DNA from: Algimonas porphyrae
GTDB taxonomy: Bacteria; Pseudomonadota; Alphaproteobacteria; Caulobacterales; Maricaulaceae
Direction of reading: 5' to 3'
DNA length: 64,000 bases
Assembly (NCBI RefSeq): GCF_041429795.1
Contig: NZ_CP163424.1
Coordinates: 620,001-684,000, forward strand
This document shows, in pieces, positions 1 through 9,494 of the stretch. The notes below the pieces were generated by a model. The model ran no database searches and had not been told where the DNA came from. It worked only from the letters and a program-made list of their open reading frames with translations. The stretch's first letter is position 1, and each line of letters starts with the position of its first letter. The translations under genes were made by a program, and so were the position numbers.

Positions 1-799
1 GGGGTGAATCCAGTTCATTCATGATTTCAATCATGGGCAGGTGCATACGGGTTTCGTCATAGCGCGCGTGATCTACGCCCGATCCCGTATTCTCCACGGC
101 GACCTTGGCGAGCTGGCGTCGCCGTGCGTCGTCGCTCATTCCGGCGGGGAGTTGCGGCCAATCCTGATGCATCGCCTCAAGGAAATAGTCCATCCAGCCC
201 TGTTGCCAGGCGCCGCCGCGCCAGAAATTTCCCTGCTCCCGGAATGGGCCGGCTTCGGCCACGCCTACACCTGCCGACAGGGCGATCATACCCATATGGG
301 CCGGATGGCCCGCCGCGGCGAGCTTGAGCTGGTTCTCGGCGGAGGACGAACAGCCCATCGTGGCCACGCGCCCATCGGACCATGGCCGCGCGACGATCCA
401 GTCCAGAGTGTCCCAGCCATCTTCAGCCGGACGGGGTAGCATGGCGAAATCGCCCTCGCTCAGATAGCGTCCGCGCTCATGTTGCTCAACGATGGCGTAG
501 CCGCGCTCCAGAAGGGCCTGATGCCGGGCGCGCAGTTCTGACGTGTAGGGCGTGCGGATGAGGATTGTTGCGACGGGCTTGCGACCGCCATTCGGAACGT
601 AGACGTCCGTATTCAGCCGTACATTGTCGCGCATGCGGACCTGTCGGTCCCGTTCCACCAGCGCGGTTGCAGGCGGGTCGAAAGCGGGGCGATCCGTCGC
701 CGTTTCTGGTGTTGCGTTTCTGGCAGAAAGAGTGGTGCAGGAGACTAAGGTCGTGCCGATGACGGCAGCCGCCAGAAAAGTCCTGATTGTCTGTGCCAT
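1..799 (-). CDS. CocE/NonD (X-Pro dipeptidyl-peptidase S15) family lipoprotein hydrolase, 3' end outside window
   Basis: An open frame runs from ATG at 799 to the left edge without a stop (266 codons visible). The N-terminus is a lipoprotein signal ending in a lipobox, LVSC. The body follows the CocE/NonD pattern: MRDNVRLNTDVY, RTPY, a Gly-Tyr-Ala strand, an ERG..SEGDF loop, EDGWDTLDW and PWSDGRVATMG. The nucleophile elbow reads GCSSSAEN, with Ser151 the likely catalytic serine. The Asp/His partners would lie beyond the edge. The family cleaves acyl or X-Pro substrates; here it should act at the cell envelope. It starts 23 nt after the stop of glutamate dehydrogenase on the same strand, so co-transcription is likely. 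The exact substrate cannot be told. Confidence 0.8.
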   Translation of the reverse strand, partial: MAQTIRTFLAAAVIGTTLVSCTTLSARNATPETATDRPAFDPPATALVERDRQVRMRDNVRLNTDVYVPNGGRKPVATILIRTPYTSELRARHQALLERGYAIVEQHERGRYLSEGDFAMLPRPAEDGWDTLDWIVARPWSDGRVATMGCSSSAENQLKLAAAGHPAHMGMIALSAGVGVAEAGPFREQGNFWRGGAWQQGWMDYFLEAMHQDWPQLPAGMSDDARRRQLAKVAVENTGSGVDHARYDETRMHLPMIEIMNELDSP

Positions 800-822
800 G
801 CGCGTCCCCTTAAGGGGACGAA

Positions 823-2256
823 CTACAGCCCGATGCTCTGATAGTGCAAGGCAATATCCGAAATGGCGACATAGAAGGCGGCGGTGCGCAGGTCTTCGAG
901 CTCCGGCTTGTCATGGAGCGCCTTGCGGATGTTCTGATAGGCTAGACGCATCGTATCATCGAGGCCTGCCCGGACCAGGTCGAGCTCGTCTGCGCCTTCC
1001 ATCCATTCGGATTTGAACTCTTCCGAGAACTTGATGCCATTATCTTCCAATGCCTCGATCAGGTGGCGATTGCGGGATTCCTCATTGCGGCGCTGCATCC
1101 GGCCGAAGCGGATGTGACTGATATTCTTGACCCATTCAAAATAGGAGACGGTCACGCCGCCGGCATTGGCATACATATCAGGAATGATGGTGACGCCGCG
1201 GTCGCGCAGGATCTTGTCGGCCTTGGCTGTGACGGGACCGTTGGCCGCTTCGATGATCAGCTGCGCTTTGATCTTATAGGCATTGTCGAGATTGATCTGA
1301 CCTTCCAGCGCCGCCGGGATCAGAATGTCGCAATTATCTTCAAGTGCGGACTTGCCGTCTTCGTCAAATTCACCGCCTTCGAATTCCGACAGGTGACGGC
1401 CAGCCATCAGGTGCATTTTCAGCGCTTCAATATCGAGTCCGTCCGGATTGCGGATCACACCATCGCGTTCGATAACCGCGGTGATTTTGGCCTTGTCTTC
1501 CTCGGCCAGGAACTTGGCCGCGTGATAGCCCACATTGCCGAGGCCCTGAACCACGATGATTTTGTCTTCGAGATCGGGTCGCAGGCCGGCCGCTTCGACG
1601 TCTTCGGGATGACGGAAGAATTCGCGCAGCGCATATTGCACGCCGCGGCCCGTGGCTTCGACCCGGCCTTCGATCCCGCCCAGATGGACAGGCTTGCCGG
1701 TCACGCACGCGACATTGTCGATATTGGTATTGTTGAGGCGACGATACTCATCCATCATCCAGCTCATCTCGCGCTCGCCCGTGCCCATGTCGGGGGCGGG
1801 CACGTTGAGCGACGGATGGATCAGATCGCGGCGGGCCAGCTCGAAGGTGAACCGCCGGGTAATGCGCTCCAGCTCATGTTCTTCCCAGTCGCTGGGATTG
1901 ATACAGAGGCCACCCTTGGAGCCGCCAAACGGCACTTCGACCAGCGCGCATTTATAGGTCATCAGCGCTGCCAGCGCTTCCACTTCGTCCTGATTGACGT
2001 GACCTGAATAGCGGATCCCACCCTTGACGGGCTCGCGATGTTCGGAATGAACGGAGCGGTAGCCGACGAAGGTTTTGACCTCGCCGCGCAATTTGACCCC
2101 AAAGCGCACAATATAGGTCGCGTTGCAGACCCGGATTTTTTCGATCAGGGCGGGCGACAGATCCATGAAACTGGCCGCGCGGTTGAACATGAGTTCAACC
2201 GACTCGCGGAAACCGAGTTCGCCGGTATGGGCTGTATTTTTACGATGTTTCGCCAT
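823..2256 (-). CDS. gdhA: Glu/Leu/Phe/Val dehydrogenase, probably NAD(P)-dependent glutamate dehydrogenase
   Basis: The 477-residue protein has both halves of the family. The substrate domain carries KGG (78-80) and the catalytic-lysine motif PFGGSKGG (Lys114). The Rossmann domain carries VQGLGNVG (about 236-243). A TGKP..LGG..GR..ATG segment (186-203) is typical of hexameric glutamate dehydrogenases. The reaction is reversible oxidative deamination of glutamate to 2-oxoglutarate in the cytoplasm. The start at 2256 follows a strong AGGAGG site. A roughly 260-bp upstream gap separates it from the Sel1 gene and should hold its promoter. Coenzyme preference cannot be read with certainty. The gene symbol is by family analogy. 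Confidence 0.9.
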   Translation of the reverse strand: MAKHRKNTAHTGELGFRESVELMFNRAASFMDLSPALIEKIRVCNATYIVRFGVKLRGEVKTFVGYRSVHSEHREPVKGGIRYSGHVNQDEVEALAALMTYKCALVEVPFGGSKGGLCINPSDWEEHELERITRRFTFELARRDLIHPSLNVPAPDMGTGEREMSWMMDEYRRLNNTNIDNVACVTGKPVHLGGIEGRVEATGRGVQYALREFFRHPEDVEAAGLRPDLEDKIIVVQGLGNVGYHAAKFLAEEDKAKITAVIERDGVIRNPDGLDIEALKMHLMAGRHLSEFEGGEFDEDGKSALEDNCDILIPAALEGQINLDNAYKIKAQLIIEAANGPVTAKADKILRDRGVTIIPDMYANAGGVTVSYFEWVKNISHIRFGRMQRRNEESRNRHLIEALEDNGIKFSEEFKSEWMEGADELDLVRAGLDDTMRLAYQNIRKALHDKPELEDLRTAAFYVAISDIALHYQSIGL

Positions 2257-2355
2257 GATAGCCTCCTGGGAGTCCCGGCCATGCGGGATCTTTGGCGTGG
2301 GTCGCCGAGACCAGGTCGATCGGCGCGAAATGAGGGGTCCTTTCCAAGAATCACC

Positions 2356-2368
2356 CTGTCGCTGACAG
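2356..2368. promoter_or_regulatory. Short perfect inverted repeat upstream of glutamate dehydrogenase
   Basis: CTGTC-GCT-GACAG is a perfect 5+3+5 dyad about 100 nt upstream of the gdh start, in the only sizeable gap upstream of that gene. It could be an operator. A site this short can occur by chance and no matching regulator is nearby. Confidence 0.2.
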
Positions 2369-2516
2369 CCGCGCCATACAGGAGCTCAGACGCGGTGTCT
2401 TGAAAAACGCACCCGATCGAGGCGGATGCGCACATTTTTCGCTCCCCGGATTCAGCCTCTACGCCGCATATGGTTGACAGAGGATGACTGAAACCCGGTT
2501 TTCGAACCTTGATGGG

Positions 2517-4718
2517 TCAGCAATAGGGGTTCGAGGCCGGGCAACTCGCATTGTAGCCCGTGCCGATATTGTTGGTTGCCCGAACGGCATTATTGAAGTT
2601 GCGCCAGTCCTGCTGTGTGAGGGCGGGGCGGGCGATCATGGATTGCGACCGAGTGGGCTTGGAGCGCTGCGTCCGTTGCTGGCTCATGGCTTCTGACGAT
2701 GTGGCCTGATTGATCCCGCGGCCCAGATCGCTCAGAAAGCCGCCAATGCCCCGGGATTCGTTTTGCCGTTCCCACTCCTTCTGACGCCAGTCCCGCATAT
2801 GTTTCACGGACGCTTGCAGGCTCGATTTGGCACTGCAGGCCGCTGGCAGCCCATCGTCCATGTTGCAGGCATGATCAAACAGGGCCAGCGCGTCGTCGGA
2901 CCGGTTATAGATCGGGGCTTGGAAGAACAGGCCCAGATTGAAGCAGGCCGTGGCCGAGGGCTGGTCCTTTTCGCAGTGATAAAGATAGTAGTTGGCGGCG
3001 GCTTCGATCCTGGCAACGGACGCCGTGCCGATACTGTGCAGAACGCCAAGCTGGTAATTATCGCAGGCCACGGCGTCACCGGACTTGCAGAGCCGGGCCG
3101 CATATAAAGAGCCGCCATAATAATCGACGGGTCCGCCTTCGCCCTTATAATTCATTTCCGCGAAGCGCGCACAGGCCGGGTCGGACCCCTGATTACAGGC
3201 CTGCTTATAAAATCCCCGCGCCTGACTCGCATCGGCGTGACTGATTCCCATGCCGTGTTCGGCCATCCAGCCGGCTGTGTAGCAATGGCGCCCGGTCTCG
3301 GAATGGTATCGCCAGCACCCTCTGCTGGCTTCATCATAGGCTTTCCAATCGTTTCCCCCGCGAGCGAGCCGCACAAGGTCGTTGCGCATGTGCCGGGCAA
3401 TGCTGTCGGGGATCAGCAGGTTGGCTCCGTCCGGCGTCCGGTTGAGTGCGCCGGGACGGCCGGGATGAATGATGGGCTTGGGACGCGAGGCGACAATGCT
3501 GTCCGGCATGCGCTTGAGGCGCATACATGCGACCGTCGACTCAAGCTTGCAACCGCGTTCAAGATAATAGACGGCGGCAGATTTATCGGCTTTCAGCCCA
3601 TAAGCCCCGTCACCATAGGCGTCGGCAATCGCGAAACAGCTCGAGTCATCGCCGGCCTCGCAGCCTTGTTGCGCCCAGTAAATCACCGCGCGCTGCCTAT
3701 CGTCTCCAAATTGTCCGGACCGGATCGCTTTAAGGGCTACGTTGAGGAGCTGGCGGCAAACTGCCGCGTCACCGGACTGGCAGGCGGCTTCGGTCGGGTC
3801 AGCGCTGACATAGGCCGCGACAGGCGCTTCGGCAGTCGATGGCTTAGCGACCGCCGCTTTCGGCAGAGGAGTCCCGGCTTTCAGCGCGTCGACCTTCTCC
3901 TGAGCGCCGTTCCAGCCCTGCTCAGCCGCTTTCCCGTACCAGATCAGCGCATCTGCGCGTGATTGCGGGACTCCCTGACCGCGCTCATAAACCTCGCCCA
4001 GAAAATACTGCCCGCGCGCATGCCCTTTTTCGGCCGACTGACGGAACCAGCTGGCCGCCTTTGTCCAAGACTGGGGCACCCCCTGACCCTTCAGGTAGAT
4101 ATAGCCCATATTGGTCATCCCATAGACGTCACCGCGCTCGGCCCCCAATTTGTACAGTCGGGCTGCCTCGCTCAGGGACTGCGCGACGCCGTTCCCTTTT
4201 TCATGCATGAAACCCAGATTGACGGCGGCGGAGGCGTGGCCATTGTCAGACGCTTTGCGGTACCAATGCGCAGCCATTTCGTGGGATTGCTGGATACCAT
4301 AGCCACGCGAATAGGCGTTGGCGAAATTATGCATCCCTTGCACGTTCCCGTTTTCTGCCGCCATGCGATACCAGTGGGTCGCCATGTCTTCATTCTTGGT
4401 GATGCCTTTGCCATGTTCATAGGCAAAACCTAAATCCGTCATGGCTGCGGCGTTGCCGCCTTCCGCGCTTCGTCTAAGCCACTTCGTACCCTGTTCGTTG
4501 GATTGTTCGACGCCATGTCCATGACGATACATCCAGCCGAGATGATATTGCGCGTCGGCATGACCTGCCTCTGCGGCCTGACGCAATTTCGGTAAGGCCC
4601 CGGCATAATCTTTCTGCTGATAGAGGGCGATGCCCTCTTCGGCAGGTCCGGCTTGCACGACTGACGGAAGAGTGAAGAGGCCGACGGTGATCAGCAGACA
4701 GACGATGATGTGACGCAT
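2517..4718 (-). CDS. Secreted Sel1-like repeat protein (paralog A) with conserved C-terminal tail
   Basis: 733 residues from ATG 4718, preferred over ATG 4730 because the latter overlaps the GGAGG ribosome site. A signal peptide ends near VQA (24). Residues about 35-275 hold about seven canonical Sel1 repeats (A..G...A...LG..Y..G.GV.Q....A..WY..AA). After a Pro/Ala linker the repeats switch to a cysteine-paired type (GCEAGDDSSC, ACNQGSDPAC, LCKSGDAVAC) like those of Helicobacter Hcp proteins. The last 31 residues (QDWRNF...IGTGYN..C....PYC) match paralog B at 25 of 31 positions. It is a periplasmic or secreted scaffold; partners are unknown. It stands alone on its strand between gaps. Confidence 0.85.
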   Translation of the reverse strand: MRHIIVCLLITVGLFTLPSVVQAGPAEEGIALYQQKDYAGALPKLRQAAEAGHADAQYHLGWMYRHGHGVEQSNEQGTKWLRRSAEGGNAAAMTDLGFAYEHGKGITKNEDMATHWYRMAAENGNVQGMHNFANAYSRGYGIQQSHEMAAHWYRKASDNGHASAAVNLGFMHEKGNGVAQSLSEAARLYKLGAERGDVYGMTNMGYIYLKGQGVPQSWTKAASWFRQSAEKGHARGQYFLGEVYERGQGVPQSRADALIWYGKAAEQGWNGAQEKVDALKAGTPLPKAAVAKPSTAEAPVAAYVSADPTEAACQSGDAAVCRQLLNVALKAIRSGQFGDDRQRAVIYWAQQGCEAGDDSSCFAIADAYGDGAYGLKADKSAAVYYLERGCKLESTVACMRLKRMPDSIVASRPKPIIHPGRPGALNRTPDGANLLIPDSIARHMRNDLVRLARGGNDWKAYDEASRGCWRYHSETGRHCYTAGWMAEHGMGISHADASQARGFYKQACNQGSDPACARFAEMNYKGEGGPVDYYGGSLYAARLCKSGDAVACDNYQLGVLHSIGTASVARIEAAANYYLYHCEKDQPSATACFNLGLFFQAPIYNRSDDALALFDHACNMDDGLPAACSAKSSLQASVKHMRDWRQKEWERQNESRGIGGFLSDLGRGINQATSSEAMSQQRTQRSKPTRSQSMIARPALTQQDWRNFNNAVRATNNIGTGYNASCPASNPYC

Positions 4719-4770
4719 AGAGCCCTCCATTCATCCTGAATCATAGCAAAATGACCTGACGGCGTATCTT

Positions 4771-4785
4771 ACAAATTCCGTCACC
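4771..4785 (-). promoter_or_regulatory. Degenerate copy of the Sel1-family upstream element
   Basis: On the minus strand this reads GGTGACGGAATTTGT. It resembles the core of the exact 26-bp element in front of paralogs B and C (13 of the first 20 positions agree by eye). Its ACAAAT core is 53 nt from the start of paralog A, against 53 and 51 nt for B and C. The matching position is the main support. Confidence 0.35.
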
Positions 4786-4960
4786 TGACACAGCCGATCG
4801 CGCTCGATGACGTGGGGTCCAATTCGTGTTCGGTCCGGTGCATTCAAGCCGCTGCTTAACGCGCCCTTAAGGAGCAGGCTGTTCAATGGAGACCAATAAG
4901 GCACCGCCTTGCGGCGTCCCGTGACCGAATGGCCGGTCCGATGGTTGAAAGGCCCGACCC

Positions 4961-5587
4961 ATGTCTCATGCGCCGCGCCCTTTTCAGCCGCCTGCGCCCG
5001 CCAGCTATCCTGGAGCGTCAGCCTTCAACCCGCGTCGCGCCATGCGCAACCCGCATCATCCTGGCCCTATGCCGGGAGCTGCGCCCAATCTGATGCCCAT
5101 GCAACCTATGCAGGCCATGGCGCATGCGCCGCATCCTTATGGCGCCCACCCGCAGCCCCATTCAAACCCACAACCAGCGACCTATGGGCGTTCGCACCCG
5201 CCAGCTCAGACCGGCCATGCACTGGCTTACCCCCCATCCTACGCAGCGCCAGTCCCTGCTGCTGCGCTGATGCCGCCCCTGTCGAAACGAGACGCCAAAC
5301 GGGCGGCAAAGGCCCGGGCGAAAGCGGAAAAAGCGCATGCGAAGATCGAAACCAAGGCGATGAAAAAGGGCGCGCGCGCCCGGTCACCATTGGTGCCGTT
5401 CGTGCTCGGTCTTGTCGCTGGCGGCGTGATGACGGCTTATCTTTCGAACGCCCTGTTATCGCCGCGGCAGCTGGATGGCCCTGCTTGGACCCTGCCGAGT
5501 GCCGCCGATATGCCGATGAGCGACGTTCCTCTGGCCGAGGCCGTGCCGGAAGACGAAATCGTCTTCGATGAAGGCGAGGACAGCTAG
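4961..5587 (+). CDS. Pro/His/Met-rich single-span membrane protein of unknown function
   Basis: 208 residues. Residues 1-100 are low-complexity, rich in Pro, His, Ala and Met. A strongly basic Lys/Arg/Ala stretch follows (about 107-142, KRDAKRAAKARAKAEKAHAK). One hydrophobic segment lies at about 143-163 (LVPFVLGLVAGGVMTAYL). The short C-terminus is acidic (EDEIVFDEGEDS). The layout suggests a bitopic inner-membrane protein with a disordered cytoplasmic N-terminus and an acidic periplasmic tail. No family is recognised. The start follows AAAGG with proper spacing. It is divergent from Sel1 paralog A and convergent with the flavoprotein gene 48 nt downstream. Confidence 0.65.
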   Translation: MSHAPRPFQPPAPASYPGASAFNPRRAMRNPHHPGPMPGAAPNLMPMQPMQAMAHAPHPYGAHPQPHSNPQPATYGRSHPPAQTGHALAYPPSYAAPVPAAALMPPLSKRDAKRAAKARAKAEKAHAKIETKAMKKGARARSPLVPFVLGLVAGGVMTAYLSNALLSPRQLDGPAWTLPSAADMPMSDVPLAEAVPEDEIVFDEGEDS

Positions 5588-5635
5588 AGTCAGCTGGGTC
5601 GTGGTCAGCGTCTGATCGCGCCTTCAAATTCAGAT

Positions 5636-7462
5636 TCAGCTCAGAATTTCCGTGACCGCCCGATAGGCCTGCGCCATGGCGACGCCTGTGTCAGGTTTGG
5701 CCCCGGCATCTGAATTGGCGACGTGGATGCGACCGACCGCTTGCCGCCCGATGACCCAGGGCTTGTCAGCATCCGTTGCATAATCCGGTTCCCATATCAG
5801 GTCCGGCGAATAGGCATAGCCATGCGGCCAGCGATTGACCGTGATAGCGCTAATGTCGCGCTCCGGGTCGAAATCATGTCCGGCGAGCGCCTGAGAGAGC
5901 TGTCGCTTCACATGATGTTCAAAGGTCTCGAACGGCGTGCTCAGGATCCGGCTGCGACCAACGCGCCACTGATCCGGTCCCTGCACATCCGGCACCCAGG
6001 GCACATGGCACATGTGCAAGACCAGAGGATCATCCGGCGTGCTCACCGCCTCATAGCCTCCGATCGAGACGGGATAGGCAAACTCGACCTGCTTGTAGAA
6101 ACCATCCGTGAAATAGACGAAATCCGTTCCGATATCCTTGAACCGACGCCAGTCCGGAACAGCCACCTTGGTGTAGACGAGCGGCACTTTGGGCAGCGAT
6201 CCCAGCGCGGCGACCTGTGCGTCCGGCAGTTCGTCGCAGAGATAGGGCAAAACGGCATTATAGCCGGCCATGACGGCGTGTCCGGCGCGCACTGTGTGAC
6301 GTTGACCATGGCGGGAATAGGTGACGACAACGCCGTCACGCACATTGTTCATCTTCACGGCGGTACTGTTAAGGCGCAGGCGAATGGGCTGATCCGCGCG
6401 GTCAAGCGCGGTGTAATTCGCCTTCGCCATAACCACATCTTCCATGGTCGAGCCGGGCATGGCGTCCGGGATCAGGTTGCGAACCATGAGCCGCGCGATC
6501 GAGGCATTCCCATCCGGGAAGTGGAAGATATACGGGTCATCATTGCGGGATCCGGTGCGCGGCAAAGTATGGGTTACGCCCGGCATGCCGCCATCATAAT
6601 TCTGGATCAGCGTCGCCGGAATCTCATCGATACCGACACACCAGAAACTCATGCCCCAGCGCTTATAGATGTTGATGACCTCTTCCGGTGCGCGCGCATG
6701 GTTGCGGAGAAAATCCTCATAGGAGGTCTTGCGCAGCAGCGCATATTTCTCGTCAAATGTCAGGTCTGGTAAATAGTCCTCAGTCGATGTCTGAAGCCGG
6801 ATGAATTCGGCCTTTGCCATCTCGCTGACTGGCATGTCAGCCGCGAAGTCCTCCCAGCTGCGCGAGCCATAGCCCGGCACAAGCTTGGTTTTTCCGAAAG
6901 TTTCCCCGTCGAACAGGATGGATTTTGACAGGTCTTCACGATCCCAGAAATCCTGATCGAAATAATCATAGAACCGATCGACGTCGACCCCGATCCCGCG
7001 CAGGAGACGCATCGCCTCCAGATCATAGCCGCTGGGCGTGTCGATCGCCTCCGTTCCGCCATAACCGATCCGGAATGTACCGTTGACATCAAACTCGTTG
7101 CGCTTGGCGTGTCCCCCGAAATCATCGTGATTATCAAGGATCAGTATGCGCGCATCGTGTTTGGCGTCGCGGTAATACCAAGCGGCTGCCAAGCCGCTCA
7201 TTCCCGCGCCGATGATGATTAAATCGACCGTCTCTTCGGGGGCACCATGCTGAACCGTGTCTCCGGCAACGACGCCGTGCATCGATTCCCAGGATCCGTC
7301 ATGACTGCCCCTCAGCCCGGTTTTTGCGGGCGGGTAATAGCCGGATGGCAGCGCAAACGGATCGGTCACACCTGTCTCCGCACAAGCCGACAAAAGACTG
7401 GGCGCCAGCATTGCCCCGACAGTCATGGGAGCCCCGTTCAGAAAGTCTCGCCTTGAAATCAT
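5636..7462 (-). CDS. Tat-exported FAD-dependent oxidoreductase, spermidine-dehydrogenase-like
   Basis: 608 residues starting with a twin-arginine signal (SRRDFL at 3-8) whose hydrophobic part ends in LLSAC, so a Tat lipoprotein is possible. The dinucleotide-binding motif IIIGAGMSGLAAA lies at about 82-94. It is followed by LDNHDDFGGHAKRNEF, a signature I associate with SpdH-type spermidine dehydrogenases. Such enzymes oxidise polyamines or related amines in the periplasm using FAD. The start follows AAGGGGGA. It sits between two Sel1-like genes on the same strand, 135 nt downstream of paralog B, so co-expression is possible. Substrate is inferred from family resemblance only; a general amine-oxidase role is the alternative. 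Confidence 0.72.
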   Translation of the reverse strand: MISRRDFLNGAPMTVGAMLAPSLLSACAETGVTDPFALPSGYYPPAKTGLRGSHDGSWESMHGVVAGDTVQHGAPEETVDLIIIGAGMSGLAAAWYYRDAKHDARILILDNHDDFGGHAKRNEFDVNGTFRIGYGGTEAIDTPSGYDLEAMRLLRGIGVDVDRFYDYFDQDFWDREDLSKSILFDGETFGKTKLVPGYGSRSWEDFAADMPVSEMAKAEFIRLQTSTEDYLPDLTFDEKYALLRKTSYEDFLRNHARAPEEVINIYKRWGMSFWCVGIDEIPATLIQNYDGGMPGVTHTLPRTGSRNDDPYIFHFPDGNASIARLMVRNLIPDAMPGSTMEDVVMAKANYTALDRADQPIRLRLNSTAVKMNNVRDGVVVTYSRHGQRHTVRAGHAVMAGYNAVLPYLCDELPDAQVAALGSLPKVPLVYTKVAVPDWRRFKDIGTDFVYFTDGFYKQVEFAYPVSIGGYEAVSTPDDPLVLHMCHVPWVPDVQGPDQWRVGRSRILSTPFETFEHHVKRQLSQALAGHDFDPERDISAITVNRWPHGYAYSPDLIWEPDYATDADKPWVIGRQAVGRIHVANSDAGAKPDTGVAMAQAYRAVTEILS

Positions 7463-7597
7463 GATGCGTCCCCCTTTTCAGGCGACACTGCGCTGGCGAC
7501 TGAACGCTGTAAAGATGGAAGGCAGAGAGCGCTCAGGAACAGGCTTGCCGAAGGCGCTTGAACTGCGGAAGGTCCGGATGCGCTCGACCTTTCGGCC

Positions 7598-9403
7598 TCA
7601 GCAATAGGGGTTCGAGGCCGGGCAGTTGGAATTATAGCCTGTCCCGATATTGCTGGTTGCCCGGAGGGCGCTATCGAAGTTGCGCCAGTCCTGTGCCGCA
7701 GAAACGGGGTCGCTCGTCGATGGTCGGCTCAAGGTTGGGTAGTCGGTCTGCGCGACCGAGACGCTTCCCATAGCCTGTGCCTGGCCGATACCGGTTGCCA
7801 GATCTGCCAGGAACTGGCCAAGGCCGCCTTTTTCCTGGGCCATACGCCATTCGAAATCCCGGTCGGATTGGATGCTTCTTTCGATCTCCTGGCTCTGCCG
7901 ACAGCCTTCTTCATATCCCATTCTGCAGGAGAGATCAGAGAAAACCTTGGCTGTCAGCTTGGCTTCACTGGAAAACCCGGCCCGCCGCATCAGCAGACGG
8001 GATGTGTTGCTGCATGATATGGGAGTTTCCTCCACAGGGTTGAGACAGACCCAGGAATAATAGCTGATCGCTGCCGTCAGATTGGGACTTTGCGGCATGG
8101 ACCCGGCGATGGACCGATTGTGGAATTTCGAGCATGTCATCAGCATACCGGAAGGGCAGAGCCGACGTGGGAGTGTGGCGTATCCGGTGGCCGTGAGGCG
8201 CATGACATCAGTCACAGGGGGTTCGGGGCTATCGGGATCAAACCCCAGATTAAGAGCTTTGCGTCGCCATTTCAGTGACATGACTTCGGACTTTGCGACA
8301 CCTGTGCCAGTCGCATAGGCATAAGCAGCCCGGGCGCAGGATTGTCCGTCGCCTAGATCACATCCGTGCCTGCTCCAGGTGAGCTTCTGCTCCTGTGCAA
8401 ATGCCACGCTGACAAGCGAGTTTCCGCCCGCTTGTATGATAGCATTGAAAGCGTTCGCGGCCGCCACGCAATCATCACGGCGCTTCAGATAGCACCCTTG
8501 GACGTGCGGAGAAACAGACCGGGCATAAGCGTCCTTATCCGCCTGAGACGCGGTCGCAGCCGCAAGTGTCGCGCTGGGTCGAGGGGCGGCGGAGGACGGG
8601 GCTGAGCGTTTTGGAGCCGTCGAAATGCGCGCGAGGCCCATCCTCTGCGTATTATACTTTGAACAGACGTAAGACTTATTGCCGGACACGCCGAAATTTT
8701 CAGCCCATTGTTGCTCGGCGTCAGTAGGTTTCGCCGTTGCAGGATCCGTATCGGTCTGGCGCGCCTTGATGTTGCGGTAGGCCGCCCAGCATTGATCCAT
8801 CGTCGCTGTTTGCCCGGCCTTCAAGGATGGTCCCGGCTTCGGTCTGGATTTGGGTACAATCGTCGGTTCACTAAGACCCGACGTTTCCAGACGTTTGATA
8901 TCGACGGGACCATTCTGACAGTCGAGGACGGTTTCGGCCCAGGCGACCGCATGAGGCGGTGCAAAGGTCGGCGTGGTTGCTGGAAAATCCGGCCAGTCTG
9001 CCGGTTCGGTCTGGCTGGGCAGGCGGCTCATTCGCGCCTTGTAGTCAAGCAGCGCGTCGGCTTTCTTGCCGTTGGCAGGAATCGCACAATATTCGTCCCG
9101 AAAGTAGCAGTGTATCAGAAAATCATAGACCCAATCCCGCCCGTAATAGCTGATGCCGTCCCTGCTCGGATTGGTCTTGTTGATGTAGCCTTTGTCGGCC
9201 CACATCAGGATGGACACAGCGATCCGAACTTTCTGTTTGTCCTTATAACTGAAGGTCCGGGAGCCATCTGTCTGTCGCAAATAGCTGTCAGTCGTTGTTT
9301 CCATCTGACATGAATGCGGGGTCTGCGCCAGCGCTTGCGAGCCCATGAAGGCCGTTCCCGTCAGCGCAAACAGCCCCACGACGGTGCGTCTGATTGAGGT
9401 CAT
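7598..9403 (-). CDS. Secreted Sel1-like protein (paralog B) with conserved C-terminal tail
   Basis: 601 residues from ATG 9403, chosen because AGAGGAGG lies 8 nt upstream and a clean signal peptide follows (ends at about ALA 26). Upstream in-frame starts add a non-signal leader. The middle has cysteine-paired Sel1-type repeats (GCYLKRRDDC, GCDLGDGQSC, LCPSGMLMTC, SCRMGYEEGC). The N-terminal 250 residues have no recognised fold. Near the end, GQFLADLATGIGQA resembles GGFLSDLGRGINQA of paralog A. The last 31 residues share the QDWRNF...IGTGYN..CPASNPYC tail. An exact 26-bp element lies 45-70 nt upstream. Function is unknown; an envelope role is likely. Confidence 0.78.
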   Translation of the reverse strand: MTSIRRTVVGLFALTGTAFMGSQALAQTPHSCQMETTTDSYLRQTDGSRTFSYKDKQKVRIAVSILMWADKGYINKTNPSRDGISYYGRDWVYDFLIHCYFRDEYCAIPANGKKADALLDYKARMSRLPSQTEPADWPDFPATTPTFAPPHAVAWAETVLDCQNGPVDIKRLETSGLSEPTIVPKSRPKPGPSLKAGQTATMDQCWAAYRNIKARQTDTDPATAKPTDAEQQWAENFGVSGNKSYVCSKYNTQRMGLARISTAPKRSAPSSAAPRPSATLAAATASQADKDAYARSVSPHVQGCYLKRRDDCVAAANAFNAIIQAGGNSLVSVAFAQEQKLTWSRHGCDLGDGQSCARAAYAYATGTGVAKSEVMSLKWRRKALNLGFDPDSPEPPVTDVMRLTATGYATLPRRLCPSGMLMTCSKFHNRSIAGSMPQSPNLTAAISYYSWVCLNPVEETPISCSNTSRLLMRRAGFSSEAKLTAKVFSDLSCRMGYEEGCRQSQEIERSIQSDRDFEWRMAQEKGGLGQFLADLATGIGQAQAMGSVSVAQTDYPTLSRPSTSDPVSAAQDWRNFDSALRATSNIGTGYNSNCPASNPYC

Positions 9404-9447
9404 GCGGACATCCTCCTCTGAGCTCAATGGCCGAAAAGTCTCGCTCT

Positions 9448-9473
9448 GTCCCGTGACAAATCCTGTTAGCGGG
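9448..9473 (-). promoter_or_regulatory. 26-bp element upstream of Sel1 paralog B, identical to 10743-10768
   Basis: All 26 bases agree with the copy before paralog C. On the coding strand it contains TAACA-GGATT-TGTCA, an imperfect dyad (4 of 5 pairs), between CCCG and CGGG. It lies 45-70 nt before the start codon. The surrounding bases of the two copies differ, so the block looks like a selected operator or promoter rather than a recent duplication. Confidence 0.6.
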
Positions 9474-9494
9474 TTCGCCATCGTGCTGTTCGTT

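Noticed and set aside
1063-2007. Long open frame on the plus strand opposite glutamate dehydrogenase
   Set aside because: It is antisense to a clear gene, has no family resemblance and no proper ribosome site; GC-rich coding DNA often leaves such open frames.
4909-5571. 220-codon frame overlapping the Pro/His-rich membrane protein in another frame
   Set aside because: The frame at 4961 has a sensible architecture and ribosome site; this one is compositionally odd and starts without a site.
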